Shown piece after piece: positions 11,699 to 24,015 of a stretch of 64,000 nucleotides of DNA; within the stretch, counting starts at the first letter, position 1, and each line of letters starts with the position of its first letter. Below the pieces are notes generated by a model, which saw nothing but the letters and a program-made list of their open reading frames with translations, searched no databases and was not told where the DNA came from. The stretch spans positions 34,552,558 to 34,616,557 of the forward strand of contig CM043946.1 of the NCBI GenBank assembly GCA_014529385.2. Reading direction: 5' to 3'. A program made the position numbers and the translations under genes. This DNA comes from Adiantum capillus-veneris (Eukaryota; Streptophyta; Polypodiopsida; Polypodiales; Pteridaceae).

Positions 11699-11707
11699 AT
11701 CTGGGAG
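11699..11707. repeat. Right 9-bp target-site duplication (ATCTGGGAG)
   Basis: Exact copy of 5306-5314, directly adjoining the transposon's right end. Confidence 0.85.
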
Positions 11708-12240
11708 ACAATGTTATGCTTGATTTCTCTCTTTGAGAATTCCTCAGTGAACTCTTGGAGAAGTTGCTCAATACTTGGGAATTCCAGGTTGTTTGAAGGC
11801 TGGAACCAGGTCAAAGCAATCCCTTCTAACATCAACCCAAAACCTTCATATTGAGTATGGAAATCAGTTACGTGTTTTGGTCTTGACACTTGTTTGAAGA
11901 TCAAAACATGAGCATATGAATCTCCTGATCCACTATACTTTTTGGGTACACATTTTGCCACTTGAGATGGTCGCATACGTCTGGCCTCCACCACCATCCT
12001 TACAACCCCTGGTCCTCCTGGTGTGGTTTCTCTAGGTTCATAATCTCCTTTTGGAATTACAAGTGGTATCCTTTTTGCTATATGCTCATCAAGTCGATCT
12101 CGTGTAATAGTCGAAGGAATTCTAGTGGTGTCAATTAAAATGTAAGTTGCAAGAAAAACTTGGGTGACTAAATTGAAAAAAACACCATTCATATTCAGTA
12201 ATATTTCTTCAAGATTACAAAGGTGGGATGCCAATATCAA
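11708..12240 (-). pseudogene. gag: Ty3/gypsy gag 5' half, cut by the transposon
   Basis: The minus-strand frame encodes the N-terminal half of a retrotransposon Gag domain: KKYSGSGDSYAHVLIFKQV, then FHTQYEGFGLMLEGIALTWF and EFPSIEQLLQEFTEEFSKRE, the usual order W-F...F..EF of the family. The frame ends in transposon sequence at 11698; the rest of the domain continues at 5314. A start upstream of 12240 is unclear. A 29-bp segment at 12212-12240 is partly repeated at 12291-12320. Confidence 0.75.
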
Positions 12241-12399
12241 TGTTGATAAAGACCCTAAATGTGGGTGAGCTAATTTGAACCATTGCTAGAAGATTACAAA
12301 GGTGAAAGGCCAACACTAAGCAATCATTCCTCCTCATTTTCATTGGCATTTGATGGTGCCTCATGTTCATCAACTTTCAACTAACTCTCTTTGGCCTTG

Positions 12400-15055
12400 A
12401 GGATTATTGCTTTTGGAATCTTGATTTTTTCAAGAATTCATCCACCCTTGGGCTTCATGCCCAAATGATGCAGCTAGTGTCTTCCCAGCGTTGAGGATCA
12501 TTGATGTTCTCTGTCCAATACGTGTTCCAACAATCCTTGTAAACCTCCACATCACTTGCATTCTTCTTCTTTGAAATTGGTGCCCAATATTGTATCTTCA
12601 CTTGAAGGTAGGTTGCCGAGTCATTGTTCTAATCAATATTTGTTGCTGCCAATTCTAACCAAATTGGGTAATTGCAGAAGTACAAGTCTCCCTTTGGCAC
12701 ATCAAGAGTTGGGTTGAACTCCTCATCAGGTTTGTTGCGCATTGGACCACAATAGTGGCCCTCGATTACGTCAATACTTCATCTAGACCATCTTCCAATG
12801 GAACTTCAAGAGGACGATCTTGTTCACATATACTCCTTGGCGAGAAGTCATCAAATAAAGTGTTTTCACTTTCTTCAGGGTTTTGCATAGCTTGCATGAT
12901 AATCTCCCAATCATAAGACTTGGGTTGATCCACCTAGCATAATCACTTTTGTCTCCTTTCTCTTGCAAGTGCTCTTTCCACCAACTAACATACTTCTTTA
13001 ATTCTTCCATAACTTTCTCACTATATTTAACATACTCAAAGGGTGGTAATACTTTTGGAACACCTTTAGGAAGCTTGGCTCCTCCTTGGTCATTTCTCTT
13101 CCATAACTCTATACCATTTTTGGGTAACCAGTCCAAATTTTTAGGGTGTACTTTGTACTGCATCAAAGGTATTCCATCACTCATATAGAAACTAAATTGA
13201 AATGGCTTTGAATGGCACACTAAGCTATCTGCTCTATCATGTAAGAACCCCTTTAAAAATCCTTTAAAGTCAGCCACCTTTTATAGGAGAAAGGTGCTGG
13301 ATGCATGCTAACACACTCATTGAAGATCTTCATCAAATGTGGAAATGTAAAAATGGCTTGTTTTCTAAGTTTCTCAGAAAAGCGAATGAACAATGCATCA
13401 ATGTATTCATGAGTGTGACCAACCATAAGAAAGCCAAGCTGCACTATGTCAAATATTCCGCTTGAAACCAACGGTGATAGGTATGCAAACACATATCGAT
13501 TCTTATTTTCTGAGACACAATTGTCAAGTTGAAACAACAATGTTCTTGGCAACCTCTTGAACCCAAATACATTGCCATCCTCCTGTACATGTGCATTATT
13601 GATTGCATCCTTCGACAATCATTTCCCTGTCTAGAAGAAAAACTCTCATTGTCCACATTCACATTTGTGATTAGATCAGTCTTTACCTCTTCATTTTAAG
13701 CACTCTGTTCCTTGTAGTACTAGTTTGTCTCCTGAAGCACTCTCATATGGTGATAGAGAGAAGTGGTAGACAAAACACAATAAAAAAGATTTGTTCGTGG
13801 TTCTACTTTTGATTTTTCTAATCTCAAGTCACCAAACATGTGTTTATATCTTCTTTCTAAGTTTCTTAGACATTTTGAGAGCGATGCAATTGTGAAGCTG
13901 GGATCACTCGGCCATAATCCAAATGCAAAGTGACCATAAGCTGTTTTTCCATGTCCATGAGTGAGCATTCCTGTCAAGGATACTGGAAGCCTCTCAACTC
14001 CATTGAGAGATTTTGGAACTAGTTTACTTTGTGGTATAGAAGTCTCTTGTCATGTATAATGCACAAGAACTTGGTTGGATTCATTTTTGAAGATCTCCTC
14101 CAAGCATAGTACATATTTTTACAGCTCATTTGTTGCAACATGTGTGCTTTCCTCTATGCCATGTATCTAGCATGTTCTAGCTTCACCTTTATTGATGTGA
14201 AAATGTCACATTTAGAGAATGTGGTTGATTTTGATAAAGTGACTGTCTTGAAGATTGTGTTCCACAACCTTGAGAATGCTGGTTGTGACAATGTTTTGTA
14301 TTCCATTGTGACAAGTGTGTCATTTACTTCCTGCAAAATGTCCACTTTTTTGTACATCATTGGTAGAACACGTTGAGTTTCTCGAGTGCCATGCATGGTT
14401 GTCCTTGACTTATGTGGCATTTGATCTACATTATTATCTTTGAAGCCATGTATGAGTGCTTTTTCCATCTCAACATGTGTCAAGATCTTTTTTATTATTT
14501 GAATGTTTCCATGATTTCCATTGCATGCTCCATCCAAGAATTTCTTGTGCAGCCTGTAGAATGTTGACTTTCACATACCTTCTTTCCATCAAAAGTAAAC
14601 TCAAAGAATTCCTCTTCTTGATCTTTTCTATAATCCATGCTCATACAATCCAATACAAATGTGCATCGGCTAGTGTAGCTTTGTCCCCAAAAGTCTACCC
14701 TTGCTTGCATGATTTTGGATCTGTTTCCAATCTGAAAGCATCACATCTCACAACAATAAATTGTTGCAACTTTGTGAGTGTTTGCAACATCACATTGTTT
14801 GTTGAAAGCATGAGCATTACCTGGTTTTTTTCAATGCCTAACTCTGTGTACATAACTCCTTTTCTCACCTGTCCCATCTTTGATATCATAGTCACTGACA
14901 ATGGCATCCTGCTCTCTATCATTTTGAGTATGAAGAAGAAGACCTAGTTTTGTACTGGTGATACCCTCTTCAAAACTAGTTTTAGTGTTGTTATCTATGC
15001 CATCATCCTCATACTCATCGCTCGAAGCATATAAGCTGTCAAGGGAATCTCCCAT
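12400..15055 (-). pseudogene. DUF7869-type transposase-like protein, frameshifted
   Basis: Consecutive minus-strand ORFs give the segments of one large protein in order. An acidic N-terminus (15055-14831) is followed by a 14710-14495 segment with FFEFTFDGKKVCES, then 14537-14154 with LSKSTTFSKCDIFTSIKVKL (a CxxC-like cluster with the second Cys lost). Next, 13977-13720 reads LTGMLTHGHGKTAYGHFAF, and 13618-13253 carries LPRTLLFQLDNCVSENKNRY and GFLMVGHTHEYIDALFIRFS. Then comes 13277-12783 and a C-terminal part down to about 12400 (YWAPISKKKNASDVEVYKDCW). LQLDNC.ENKN and VGHTH.ID are the signature blocks I associate with DUF7869 proteins, a widespread transposon-linked family whose conserved Asp/Asn/His residues suggest a nuclease fold. 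At least five frame breaks are present. The product and mechanism are not established. Confidence 0.7.
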
Positions 15056-15136
15056 GAGGGGATCTTGAATACCCTCAATGTGAGAAGAAGATCCTTCTCT
15101 TTTATCAAGGGCTCACCATTATCAAATATGAGCTGC

Positions 15137-15975
15137 TTAATAGGCCATATGAACCAAATGCTTATTAGTTGATTCCGTCTGCCCATTCGACTGAGGATAA
15201 TATGGAGAAGATTTCCTATGCAATACAAAGTAAAACCGTATCATTCTCTCCATCACCTTATTCAAAAAATGGCTACCCCGATCACCAACCAGCTCAATAG
15301 GCCAACCATATCTTGAAAAAACATCCTTATATAAACACCCAACCACAGAAACTGCAGTATTATCCTTGAAAGGCCATGCCTCCACCCATTTGGTAGCGTA
15401 ATCCATGGCTGTCAAAATATACTTATTACCCGTATGAGCTGCCACTGGTTTAAAAGGCCCAATAAAATCCAATCCCCACTTTTGAAAAGGTTCCAAAGGC
15501 AATACCGGCTGAAAAGGCATTCTGGACATTTTAGTGGGTTGTCCCAACTAGTGACACACATCACACTATTGCACATAACTTCTCGCATCCTAAAACAATG
15601 TAGGTCACCATAATCCTGATTGTAGAACTTTCCTAGCTGTGATCAAGGTTGCAAAATGGCCCCCTACAATGCTGGTATGGACTTCCTCCAAAACCGCTTG
15701 TTGTTCTTATGGTAGAACACATCGGAGCAAGACCTCCCCAACCGTGTGATAATAGAGCTTTCCCATAATAATCTCAAAGTTCTTGCTTTGGATAGCCATC
15801 CATTTCCTTTGATGACTTGACAAGAATGAAGGCATTTCTCCACTATCGAGAAAATGAAACATCTCCTAATACCAAGTCCATGGAATGTTGGGTATGGCCC
15901 TTGGTTGTTGCGTCACTGTCATACCATTTGCAACATCTCTAGTTAAGAACAGAGATGCATCCAGAAATTCATTAG
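15137..15975 (-). pseudogene. int: Ty3/gypsy integrase, truncated
   Basis: Minus-strand integrase catalytic core: WGLDFIGPF (first Asp), DYATKWVEAWPF, VGDRGSHF (second Asp) and YYPQSNGQTESTNK (Glu). Before it a CDVC half of the zinc-binding domain survives, with TAG stops at 15566-15568 and 15548-15550 where glutamine (CAG) is expected. Homology stops near 15150, just after the Glu motif, so the C-terminal domain and the 3' LTR are missing. The DUF7869 gene begins about 80 bp beyond. Confidence 0.8.
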
Positions 15976-16394
15976 CTACCCCCGTTTTGACGGATCACCG
16001 GAATCTAACCTGGATAGGTAGTCAGCCACCGCATGTTGGGCTCCTTGACGATGTATGACCTCAAAATCAAATTCCTGCAACAAGAGCACCCATCGGCCAA
16101 TTTGCCTATAATGTTCTTCTAGCGCACCAGATATAAAAGAGCCGAGTGATCCACATGAAAGAAAAATTGATGGCCTAACAGATAATGTCAAATGTTTTTC
16201 ACTAAATAGATCATCCCTAAACATTCTCTTTCTGTCACTGAATAATTCATTTCTACGGATGATAATCTTCTACTGGCATAATAGAAAGGTCGGAACCACC
16301 CTTGAATTTGTTCCTGCATCAGCACACTACCAATGGCCCGGTCCGAAGCATCCATGAATACATGAAAACCCTGACCCCAATTTGGAGGAATCAT
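15976..16394 (-). pseudogene. rnh: Ty3/gypsy RNase H
   Basis: Two overlapping minus-strand frames give HVFMDASDRAIGSVLMQ, RPFYYASRRLSSVEMNYSVTE, then WVLLLQEFDFEVIHRQGAQH and AVADYLSRL. These are the conserved blocks of a gypsy RNase H (Asp in DASD, Glu in TERE, Asp in VADYLSR). One frameshift lies near 16190. Confidence 0.8.
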
Positions 16395-16412
16395 AATCGG
16401 AGCTTTGGACAG

Positions 16413-17431
16413 CTAAAGTTTTAATCTCTGAAAAGCCAGATCACATTCCTCAGTCCATTCCAAATCCTTAGAATGTGCTGCATGATTAATAGGGATCGCC
16501 AAATGTGCGACAAACCTCAAATGCTTCCCATGCCAATGAGCTTGACCCAGAAAAACTTGACACTGTTTCGAATTCACCGGTGGAGGCGCTTCCATAATTG
16601 CGGCTATTATATGAGGATCCACATAGATGCCATCCTCAGAAATTATATGACCCAATAACCTTCCACTTCTGACTGCAAATGCACATTTGAGAGGATTTAA
16701 GCTGAATTTCACCTCTCGACATTTCATAAAACATAACCGCAATTGTTTCAAATGCTCTAGCTGTGCTCCAAAAACACTAAGATCATCCAAAAAAACCCGC
16801 ATAAAATCTGTCAAATAGGGACCAAAAATTTGAAACGTATCCCTTTGAAAAATTTAGGGTGCATTCCTTAATCCGAACCACATCACTGTGCATGCAAAAA
16901 CCCCCATGCTGTTATAAAGGCTGTTTTAGGCTGATCTCGCAACGCCATTCTAATATGGTTATATCCACTAAAACCATCCAGAAAAGTATACATCTCATGC
17001 CTTGCCACATCATCCGAAATAGAATCTAGAAATGGAAGAGGAAAGGGATCCGGAACTGTAGCTACATTCAGCTTCCGATAATCCACACATATTCGAATTT
17101 GCTTGTTTTTCTTTGGTACCACCGCAATGGGAGAAATCCACTCGAGAATATCAATAGGGGTAATAAAACCCACTTCCAAAAGACACTCAATTTCCACCTT
17201 AACTTGCTTTGCCACATTCGGATTCATCCTATAAGAATGCTTCTTCACTAACACCGCATCCGGTTTCAGGTTAATAGTATGCTGATAAAACTTTGGATCC
17301 AATCCTTTCATATCCGCATATTCCCATGCGAACACATCTTTAGTAAGCCAATTAAGTCTCCTCGGAAACTTGCCTCAAGATGCCTATTAATATAAATGGC
17401 CTGAGATTCCACTTGTTCCCCTAGAAAGACC
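16413..17431 (-). pseudogene. rt: Ty3/gypsy reverse transcriptase
   Basis: Minus-strand 17335-16883 encodes the fingers and palm start (VPKKNKQIRICVDYRKLN, LDGFSGYNHIRM, KTAFITAWG). 16814-16413 carries the catalytic VFLDDLSVFG box and the LLGHIISEDGI connection. A frame break at about 16820-16880 removes the usual FGL.NAP block from the open frame. The upstream edge at 17431 joins in frame with 21274 once the intervening solo LTR is removed. Inactive. Confidence 0.85.
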
Positions 17432-17436
17432 TGCTC
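17432..17436. repeat. Target-site duplication TGCTC (left)
   Basis: Identical to 21269-21273, bounding the solo LTR inserted in pol. Confidence 0.8.
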
Positions 17437-18555
17437 TTTGAGATCCCCAACCCGCCAATACCAAGAACGGGATGGGATCCTTGACAGGTCTTTAGGTTTG
17501 ATAAAAACCAGAGTCTCTAAACACAAAATTCCAAGGAATAGGCCTTCACCATTAACAATGGCTTGGATCTATAGCCTTAGAAGAAGACCTAGTCCTATCT
17601 CGCAGCGAAAACTGGAAAACATATTAAAAGTCCAAAAGAACTATTTCGGCCCATAACTGCCACAATAGGGCTAAGGTATCCTCAACCAACGCTTTTTTCC
17701 CCCTAACATATGTGAGGGCACATTCGCTGGTGGACTCCTCTTCCAAGTGAAGAAGTTTTTTGAACGTTTTAGTGCGCGGGGATGGATAGTTACCTGACTA
17801 ATCAAGTCCACCCATCCATGATTGACAACCTTAGTCAATCCCCACTTACCACCCCACACTCACACATGATTCTTTTGTTATTTAATTACTACCACGTTCT
17901 TATCACAATTAAAACAATGATTCTTTTTATCCTTCATAACAGGATTTTATTAAAACAGCCCTTGAAAACAGTATTGAAAACATTCTTTTGGCAAACAGAC
18001 ATCTTTTAAACTTAAGACAGGGTACTGTCAATCAAAACATTGTCCATAATAACCATGACCAGTACTCTTCTTGTCTCAAGATCACCTAAGGGTGAGAAAA
18101 TAGCACCCATTCTTTATTCACAATCTGGAGTGGATAAACCCCCACCGAAGGTTCCGGGTGACCATACACCAAACCAGTTGCCCATACAACTGGACGTCTC
18201 CCCTAGGATAAAAAATGGTATCCTAACTTATGTAGAAACATCAAGACATGACACGGAGTAGGAACTCATCGTTCATGGGGGTAACCGACTTATCTGAAGC
18301 TAGAAAGACATCATTATCATCAATTTATACCAAGGAGTCTGAGGTGTCTTGAGACAAGCTGTTTTAAGGATGATCAATCATATCTTTCCTAATTCAACCA
18401 ATTTTAACCCAAAAAATTATTTCCTACATTATAAAAAATGCATGTTGGAAGTTACCTTCCGTTTTTGGTCAATTATTCATTTTCTTATTCTTACTCACTC
18501 CTTACGTATGCAATGCTAACTTATAAAGGAACTTAAACTATTTAAAGACTTAATT

Positions 18556-18735
18556 GAATAATGAGAAACCCACCAGGGATTGATTGGCCATCTGCTGCTG
18601 CGTTGGCACCTGAAGATTCTCCTCCGTAGGCCTACTACTAGGCCCGGCTTTGTCGTCGTGCGACGCTCTAGTTCATTCTGGAGCTACATCCTCATCATTA
18701 GATATAGGATTTTCTCGGGTCCTTTTAGGTGCCAT
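18556..18735 (-). pseudogene. LTR-embedded short ORF (MAPKRTR family)
   Basis: The minus-strand frame starts MAPKRTRENP, hits TGA after VAPE, and continues in frame through DDKAGPSSRP to QQQMANQS. The same ORF is found in two other LTR copies (32449-32559 and 39696-39869). The composition resembles a gypsy Gag N-terminus. GTGGGT after the last QS codons could be a splice donor (inference). Confidence 0.5.
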
Positions 18736-19199
18736 AATTTGTTATCCTTATAAAAAAGGACGTCTAATCATTAGGTAAATTATCCAAAATCTAGATTTAA
18801 CCTTTGTATTCAACCGTAACCCATCCAAGGTTAAATTTATAGTCTTAATTGATAAATTCTTGACCTACTAATTTTTTATTTGCCTATATCGGCATGATAA
18901 CTTTTTTTACAGCTTCCCTAAGGGTTTTCTAAGCTATCCTAATTTTCCCATCAAATCTTAAGCTTGGAATCTACTTATTTTGAGCTTCATATTTATTCTA
19001 TTTATTTTCTCTCAACGATTTCATTTCCTCAACTTTATATCACAGGTTTACACTTACTGTAATTTTCTTAAAAACTTTTGACTGCAAAGTCTATTTATTT
19101 TAATTAATCCTTGATAAAAATAGGACTTTTAGTCAGTTATAATTTTCTAAACTTACTAATAAATTAAGGCATAATTATCACAAGTAGATAAGGATACTT

Positions 19200-20340
19200 T
19201 TGACCTCTAGTAATTATCTTATTGTTTTACAACTTAAATATATAATCTCCACCTTGAATTGTCTGCTAGAATTAGGATAATTTGACTAAAATAAATATTT
19301 ATACTACTTATCTAACCTTGGCATAATTATCATGGTCTCTTTAATTTGTAAGATAACTCTGATAAATAAAATGTAATCATATAACATGATTAGCTAATTT
19401 CCCCCTTTAAATTTCAACCAAAATTAGTACATTTTGACTTAAATAAATATCTATACTAAGTTTCTAACCTTGATATAATTATCATGGCCTTTTCATCATG
19501 TAATCTAGCTCTAATAAATCGCATGTAATCATATAGCATGATTTACTAATTTCTCTCTTTAGTTTTTAGCTAGAATTAGTATAATTTGACTTAGATAAAT
19601 ATCTATACTACTTTTCTAACCTTGACATAATTATCATGGCCTATTTATTCTATAATATAGCTCTAATAAATACCATGTAATCATAGCACGTGATTTACTA
19701 GATTCTCCCTTTAATTTACCCTCAATAATAGTGGTTTTCTACTAGGATAATTACCTAATATAATTATCTGTGGATAAAATAATTATCACGGTCTACTTAG
19801 GATATAATTTACCTCTAATAATTATCTGAAAGCTTTTTAGGTTATTTTGCTAATTTCCCCTTTTTATTTTCCCGTAAAAATAGTGTAATTTTGCTAAGAT
19901 AATTATTTAAACTAATTATTTGAGATTAAGATAATTATCAAAGGGTTTCTAAGATGTGGTTTACATCTAATAAATATCTCAAAGCATTTTGAATCAATTT
20001 TTTATTTTCCCCTTTTAATTTGTCATTAAAACAGTGTAATTCTGTTAAGATAATTAGGTAAACTAATTATCTGAGGTAAACATAATTATCACGGGTTTTC
20101 TAAGATGTGATTAACCTCTAAAATAAATCAAAGCATTTTGAATCAATTTGCTATTTTCCCCTTTTTAATTTGTCCAAAAAATAGTGTAATTTTGCTAAGA
20201 TAATTAGGTAAACTGATTATTTGAGGTTAACATAATTATCACGGGTTCCCTAAGATGTGATTAACCTCTGATAATTATCTTAAATAATTTTGAATATTTT
20301 TTCCTTTATTTTTCTCTCTAAAACAGTGTAATTCCGCTTA
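19200..20340 (-). repeat. AT-rich tandem repeat inside the LTR, period about 150 bp
   Basis: About seven diverged units, recognisable by a TTCCCCTTTTAATTT-type block at about 19401, 19553, 19705, 19852, 20007, 20155 and 20307. It is the inverted counterpart of the array at 30268-31900. Confidence 0.75.
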
Positions 20341-20773
20341 ATTAGTTATGAAAATTACTCAAAAAATTATAAGATAATTTTCCTAGCATAATGACAATTT
20401 AACACAGCTTTGATAATTATCTCAACTTAATCTAAACTTAATTAGTATAATTCCCATTAATTTATGGTTAAAATGGATAATTTCAATCCTTATATGATAT
20501 AATAATTAATTAGCTTAATATCCCTAAGCTTAATCACAATAATCATAAGAGAATATTTAATTAAGAGAGGATTTTTGAGTATACAGAGGATTAATCTTCA
20601 ATTTATTAAGAAAATAGATTAGCCTAGCTTTGCTAATTGAGAAAGATTAGGTTAATTAGCATTTAATTAACCAACTAGAGCTTGATCTCTAGTGATTTCT
20701 ACGTAGAGGTCTCTCTAGATGAGAGAGAATGCGCCAAGGCTCCGATTCTCCTGAAATTGTTAAGCAAGGGTCA

Positions 20774-20781
20774 TATTTATA
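20774..20781 (-). promoter_or_regulatory. TATA box of the LTR promoter
   Basis: TATAAATA on the minus strand, about 490 bp into the LTR. The plus-strand LTR copy has TATAAAAAG in the aligned position (29805-29813). Confidence 0.6.
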
Positions 20782-21268
20782 GGTTTTGGGGCACTCACGG
20801 GCTGGAAAATGGTAGTAACTTGCATCCCAAGCAGCCCTACAGCTCCAAAAACGTCTCCTGCTACTAAATCTAGTCCCGAGCAAGCTTATCATTACCCCAC
20901 ACAGCTCCCCAGATACACAAAATTGATTTTTACTAATTTCTTTGAATTTTTAATGATGAAAATTGAAAATATCAGTGATTTCTAGAACCTTAGGATAAGA
21001 AAGTCTTTATTAATAATAAATTACTCAAACCATCCAATTTTACTTAACTAATTAAATACCTAGTGTAACTTTTCAAAGCCCGTAACTTTTCCAAATTTGA
21101 TCGGAATTCGGTTCTGAAAAATTATAGCCCGAGGTTTGCTGTGCTTAAGATTCCAAAAATACCAATATTTGCCACGATCGAACAATTCCACATTCCTTTT
21201 TCAATAATCATATCAGTTTGATTAAGCTTTATACAATCTTTAAGGTTTCAGAAAGTGGAAACCTTACA

Positions 21269-21273
21269 TGCTC
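21269..21273. repeat. Target-site duplication TGCTC (right)
   Basis: Matches 17432-17436 exactly. Confidence 0.8.
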
Positions 21274-22433
21274 CAATTCATCTTCCTTCACCCGTGTAAT
21301 TTTTCCCATCTGTGCTTCAAACACACGTTCCTGCTTAATAATATCCTCCAATGATTCGGGACTAGGCCAAGCTTTCTGTTGCACCCCTGTCTTGGGTGAA
21401 ACTCTTGTAGCCCCGAGAGATTTCCCCTCCGAAATTATAGAAATATCGACGAGGTACAAGGAAATTAAATCCGGGTTAGCCTTCAGAAATTGCTCCTCTT
21501 CATTTTCTTCTAATCCTTCTACCATATTGACTGTTTCTGCTATCACCGGCCATGCTGCCTGAACGGGTTGCTGCGACCCTTTTTAACTGAAAGTTTATTT
21601 GGCTCCCAATTGTGCTTTACCCTGGCTTGTTTTAACCATGGTCTCCCCAAAATAATGTGATAATCTTGGTTATGATCCTCAATATTCAAGAATACCAAAG
21701 AAACAACAAAATATAGGCCAGCTACATCCTAAACAATGCCTCGAAGTAATCCGACTGGCTGCACACTTCTTTGATATGCCATGCGGACTACAAAGGATGC
21801 AGGTTCCCAATCACTGAGTCCAAAACGCTCACAAGATGCTTGAGTAATAATATTTACACCCGCTCCTCCATCTAATAGTACCTTGTCAATGTACATACCA
21901 TGATACCGAACTGAAAGCTTCGAAATACGGGTATCCATGATCCTATTTGCTGGCAACGGGGTTGACTCATCCCCCTCACCTTCAGCTATCACAATGTCCA
22001 CTTCCCTAAGCTCTTTGGACTTCTGGCTTAGCAAGGCATGATGAAAATTCGGAACCAATTTTAGTAGTGAACCCAAAGATACTTGTATTGGCGATTTGAG
22101 GATCTCTTTCCAATCTGAATTCCAATCATCCCCTTCCCTAGTATCATCCTTGTTTCTGTCTTTCCCTTCATTTATTTCTAGACCAACGATGGATGGTCCT
22201 AAAGATTTCACTGGTGGTGCTGACTGTGGCATCCAGGTCACAATCTTTTTTCGTACTTCTTCTTGAGTCGTCCAATCCGGAAGCTTACCATCGGTTTTTG
22301 GAACCACATTTTTACCAAATTGCGTGATTAGTGAAACCACAGGATCTAACTCCTCCAAACCTTTACTCTGGACCATAGCCACACTAGGCTCTTTACCCGC
22401 AGCACGTTCCTGCTTCTTCTGATCATATTCCAT
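21274..22433 (-). pseudogene. pro: Ty3/gypsy aspartic protease and linker
   Basis: The minus-strand ORF 22433-21729 ends with an aspartic-protease core: KLSVRYHGMYIDKVLLDGGA, where DGGA replaces the usual D(T/S)GA, followed by GVNIITQASCERFGL and ASFVVRMAYQR. A stop at about 21729 breaks the frame. The 21546-21274 ORF continues the linker towards RT (KITRVKEDELE) and is cut at 21273 by the solo LTR. The acidic N-terminal half of the ORF is the Gag-protease spacer. Confidence 0.75.
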
Positions 22434-22454
22434 AGCTTCTGAACACTCTGACCG

Positions 22455-22727
22455 CTAATGCCCATCCCCCAAACAGAAAAGGCAGGTTTTGGGTCGATTA
22501 GGATCTCGACCACCTCTCCCACGACCTCGACCCCCTCCTTGACCCCTTCCCCCTGCTTGTCCTTGAAAGGATGCTTCTGATGTATGAGCATGAGCCATCG
22601 CCACCACAGGCTCTTGTCCCTGCTCTGACTGTGGTGGGTGCCATGTAGAAGAATCCCGACTCCTACGACCCATACCATTGAAGTAGCATTCCACTGTATT
22701 TTTTAGTGTTGGCCGTGCAGATCGCAC
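22455..22727 (-). pseudogene. gag: Ty3/gypsy nucleocapsid region with zinc knuckle
   Basis: A Gly/Arg-rich stretch (GGRGQGGGRGRGRGGRDPNR) precedes CLFCLGDGH, the first three ligands of a CX2CX4HX4C zinc knuckle; the frame stops straight after it (a TAG at 22455-22457). This is the nucleic-acid-binding tail of Gag. Confidence 0.75.
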
Positions 22728-22739
22728 ACCATATCTGAT

Positions 22740-23906
22740 TCATTGCACACTCTTGAGCAGCATGTCCTGGATTTCGGCACTGAGTACACCATAGTTCCTT
22801 CACACTTTTAACCACCACAGCAGATTTTGACAAGCCAGATGGAACACCTTTCCCTTGACACTAAGGTTTTTCTGAGATATCTCCTCTGATTCTTTCCCTG
22901 AATCGCTGTTGCCTGAGTCTGAGGAATCTGATTCTGCAGTCGCCGACTCCGAACTATCACTGCCACTTCCCTGAGACTACCGATGAGATCTCTTCCGCTC
23001 TTTTTTCTTTGATTTCTTTGGGGATTCCGTATCCTCCAAAGCTTCTCCTGCTACAATAGCTCTGGCGATTAAAATATCCAGTGGAGTAGTTACCTTATCC
23101 ACTATTGCCATAGCAATTCTAAGATCCTTATTAAGTTCGCGCAAAAAATAATCATTCAAAACTTCAGCTGTCGGCCTTTGAACCTGAGGTACCCGCTGCA
23201 AAAGAATCCAGAATTTTGCATCATAGTCCTCCACTGGCAACAACTTTTGACGAAACCTACGAAGCTTTTCCAGATGTTGAGGGACAGTTTTTTCCATTCT
23301 GAACCGTCGGAAGAACGCTCTGGATCCTTCGACATACGTCTATAAGTGATCATCAGGGTATTCTAACAACCATTTGGCGGATTTCCCTGAAAGTGTAGAT
23401 TCAAATACTGATTGTTGATGAAGAGGAATCGCCACCCCAGGGTGATTCAATCCATACGCTTTATTTAATTGTCGCAAATGTGCATCCGGGTATTCCTTAG
23501 AAAGACCTCTAAAACAACTATACTTAATCTGAGGCTGTGCCATCATCCCTTGCCCAATTGTACTCCCTCCTGGAAAAAGTTGACGAACAATAGGAGGTGG
23601 GGACAATGGCTGTGAAACCCAAGAACTGCTCACCAGAGACGGTGGTGGAGCAACATGGGTAGGTGAGGGTGACCGCACAGAAGGAGGACATGACTAGCTA
23701 CGTGGACTATGCCACACATTCCAAATGCATCTACCACGCACCGGACTTGATGATGGAGATACATGTTCCTCAGCCTGTGGTGTAGAAAAAACGAATTTGT
23801 CCGAACTGCTTCTCCTCCGACGTTTCCCTAAAATTGGAACCACCGGGTCAGGAGGGCCCTGCGACCTAGTGCACATGCATTTCACCGTAGGCCACCCATT
23901 GTGCAT
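22740..23906 (-). pseudogene. gag: Ty3/gypsy Gag, frameshifted
   Basis: Three minus-strand ORFs (23906-23694, 23678-23340, 23297-22977) cover the Gag body. There is a basic Ser/Pro-rich N-terminus, then KWLLEYPDDHL of the capsid-like domain, followed by LEKLRRFRQKLLPVEDYDAK and LRELNKDLRIAMAIVDKVTTP, which match the helical C-terminal half of retrotransposon Gag. Frames change at about 23690 and 23320, and stops lie at 22980-22740. The assumed start is the ATG at 23906. Confidence 0.7.
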
Positions 23907-24015
23907 CGTGGTTGCCAGATGTAATGTCTATGCCCGCAGAGGAGCAATAGGCATTACGGGAATGATTACTGTCTTACATTATTCAATCAACAGAACACAG
24001 GAAGACAAAACATAA

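Larger units (their letters stand above)
17437..21268 (-). mobile_element. Solo LTR (3.8 kb) of the giant LTR family, minus orientation
   Basis: Inside the pol gene of a gypsy element, between protease and RT. On the minus strand it begins TGTAAGGTTTCC at 21268 and ends GGGGATCTCA near 17439 (two extra A before the TSD). The 5-bp duplication TGCTC flanks it, and pol reads in frame across the repaired site. A second copy lies on the plus strand at 29328-32679 plus 45287-46352; both diverge from one another exactly at these ends. Internal features in order on the minus strand: a TATA box (20781-20774), an AT-rich tandem-repeat block (about 20340-19200), a short ORF from 18735, and the palindromic motif AGTTGTATGGGCAACT (18191-18176). 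No internal retroelement domain is present, so it is a solo LTR. Confidence 0.85.

Noticed and set aside
17782-18009. ORF MDSYLTNQVHPS..., also found at 46012-45749
   Set aside because: It is shared because both lie in copies of the same LTR, and it runs antisense to the LTR promoter; no sign of independent coding.
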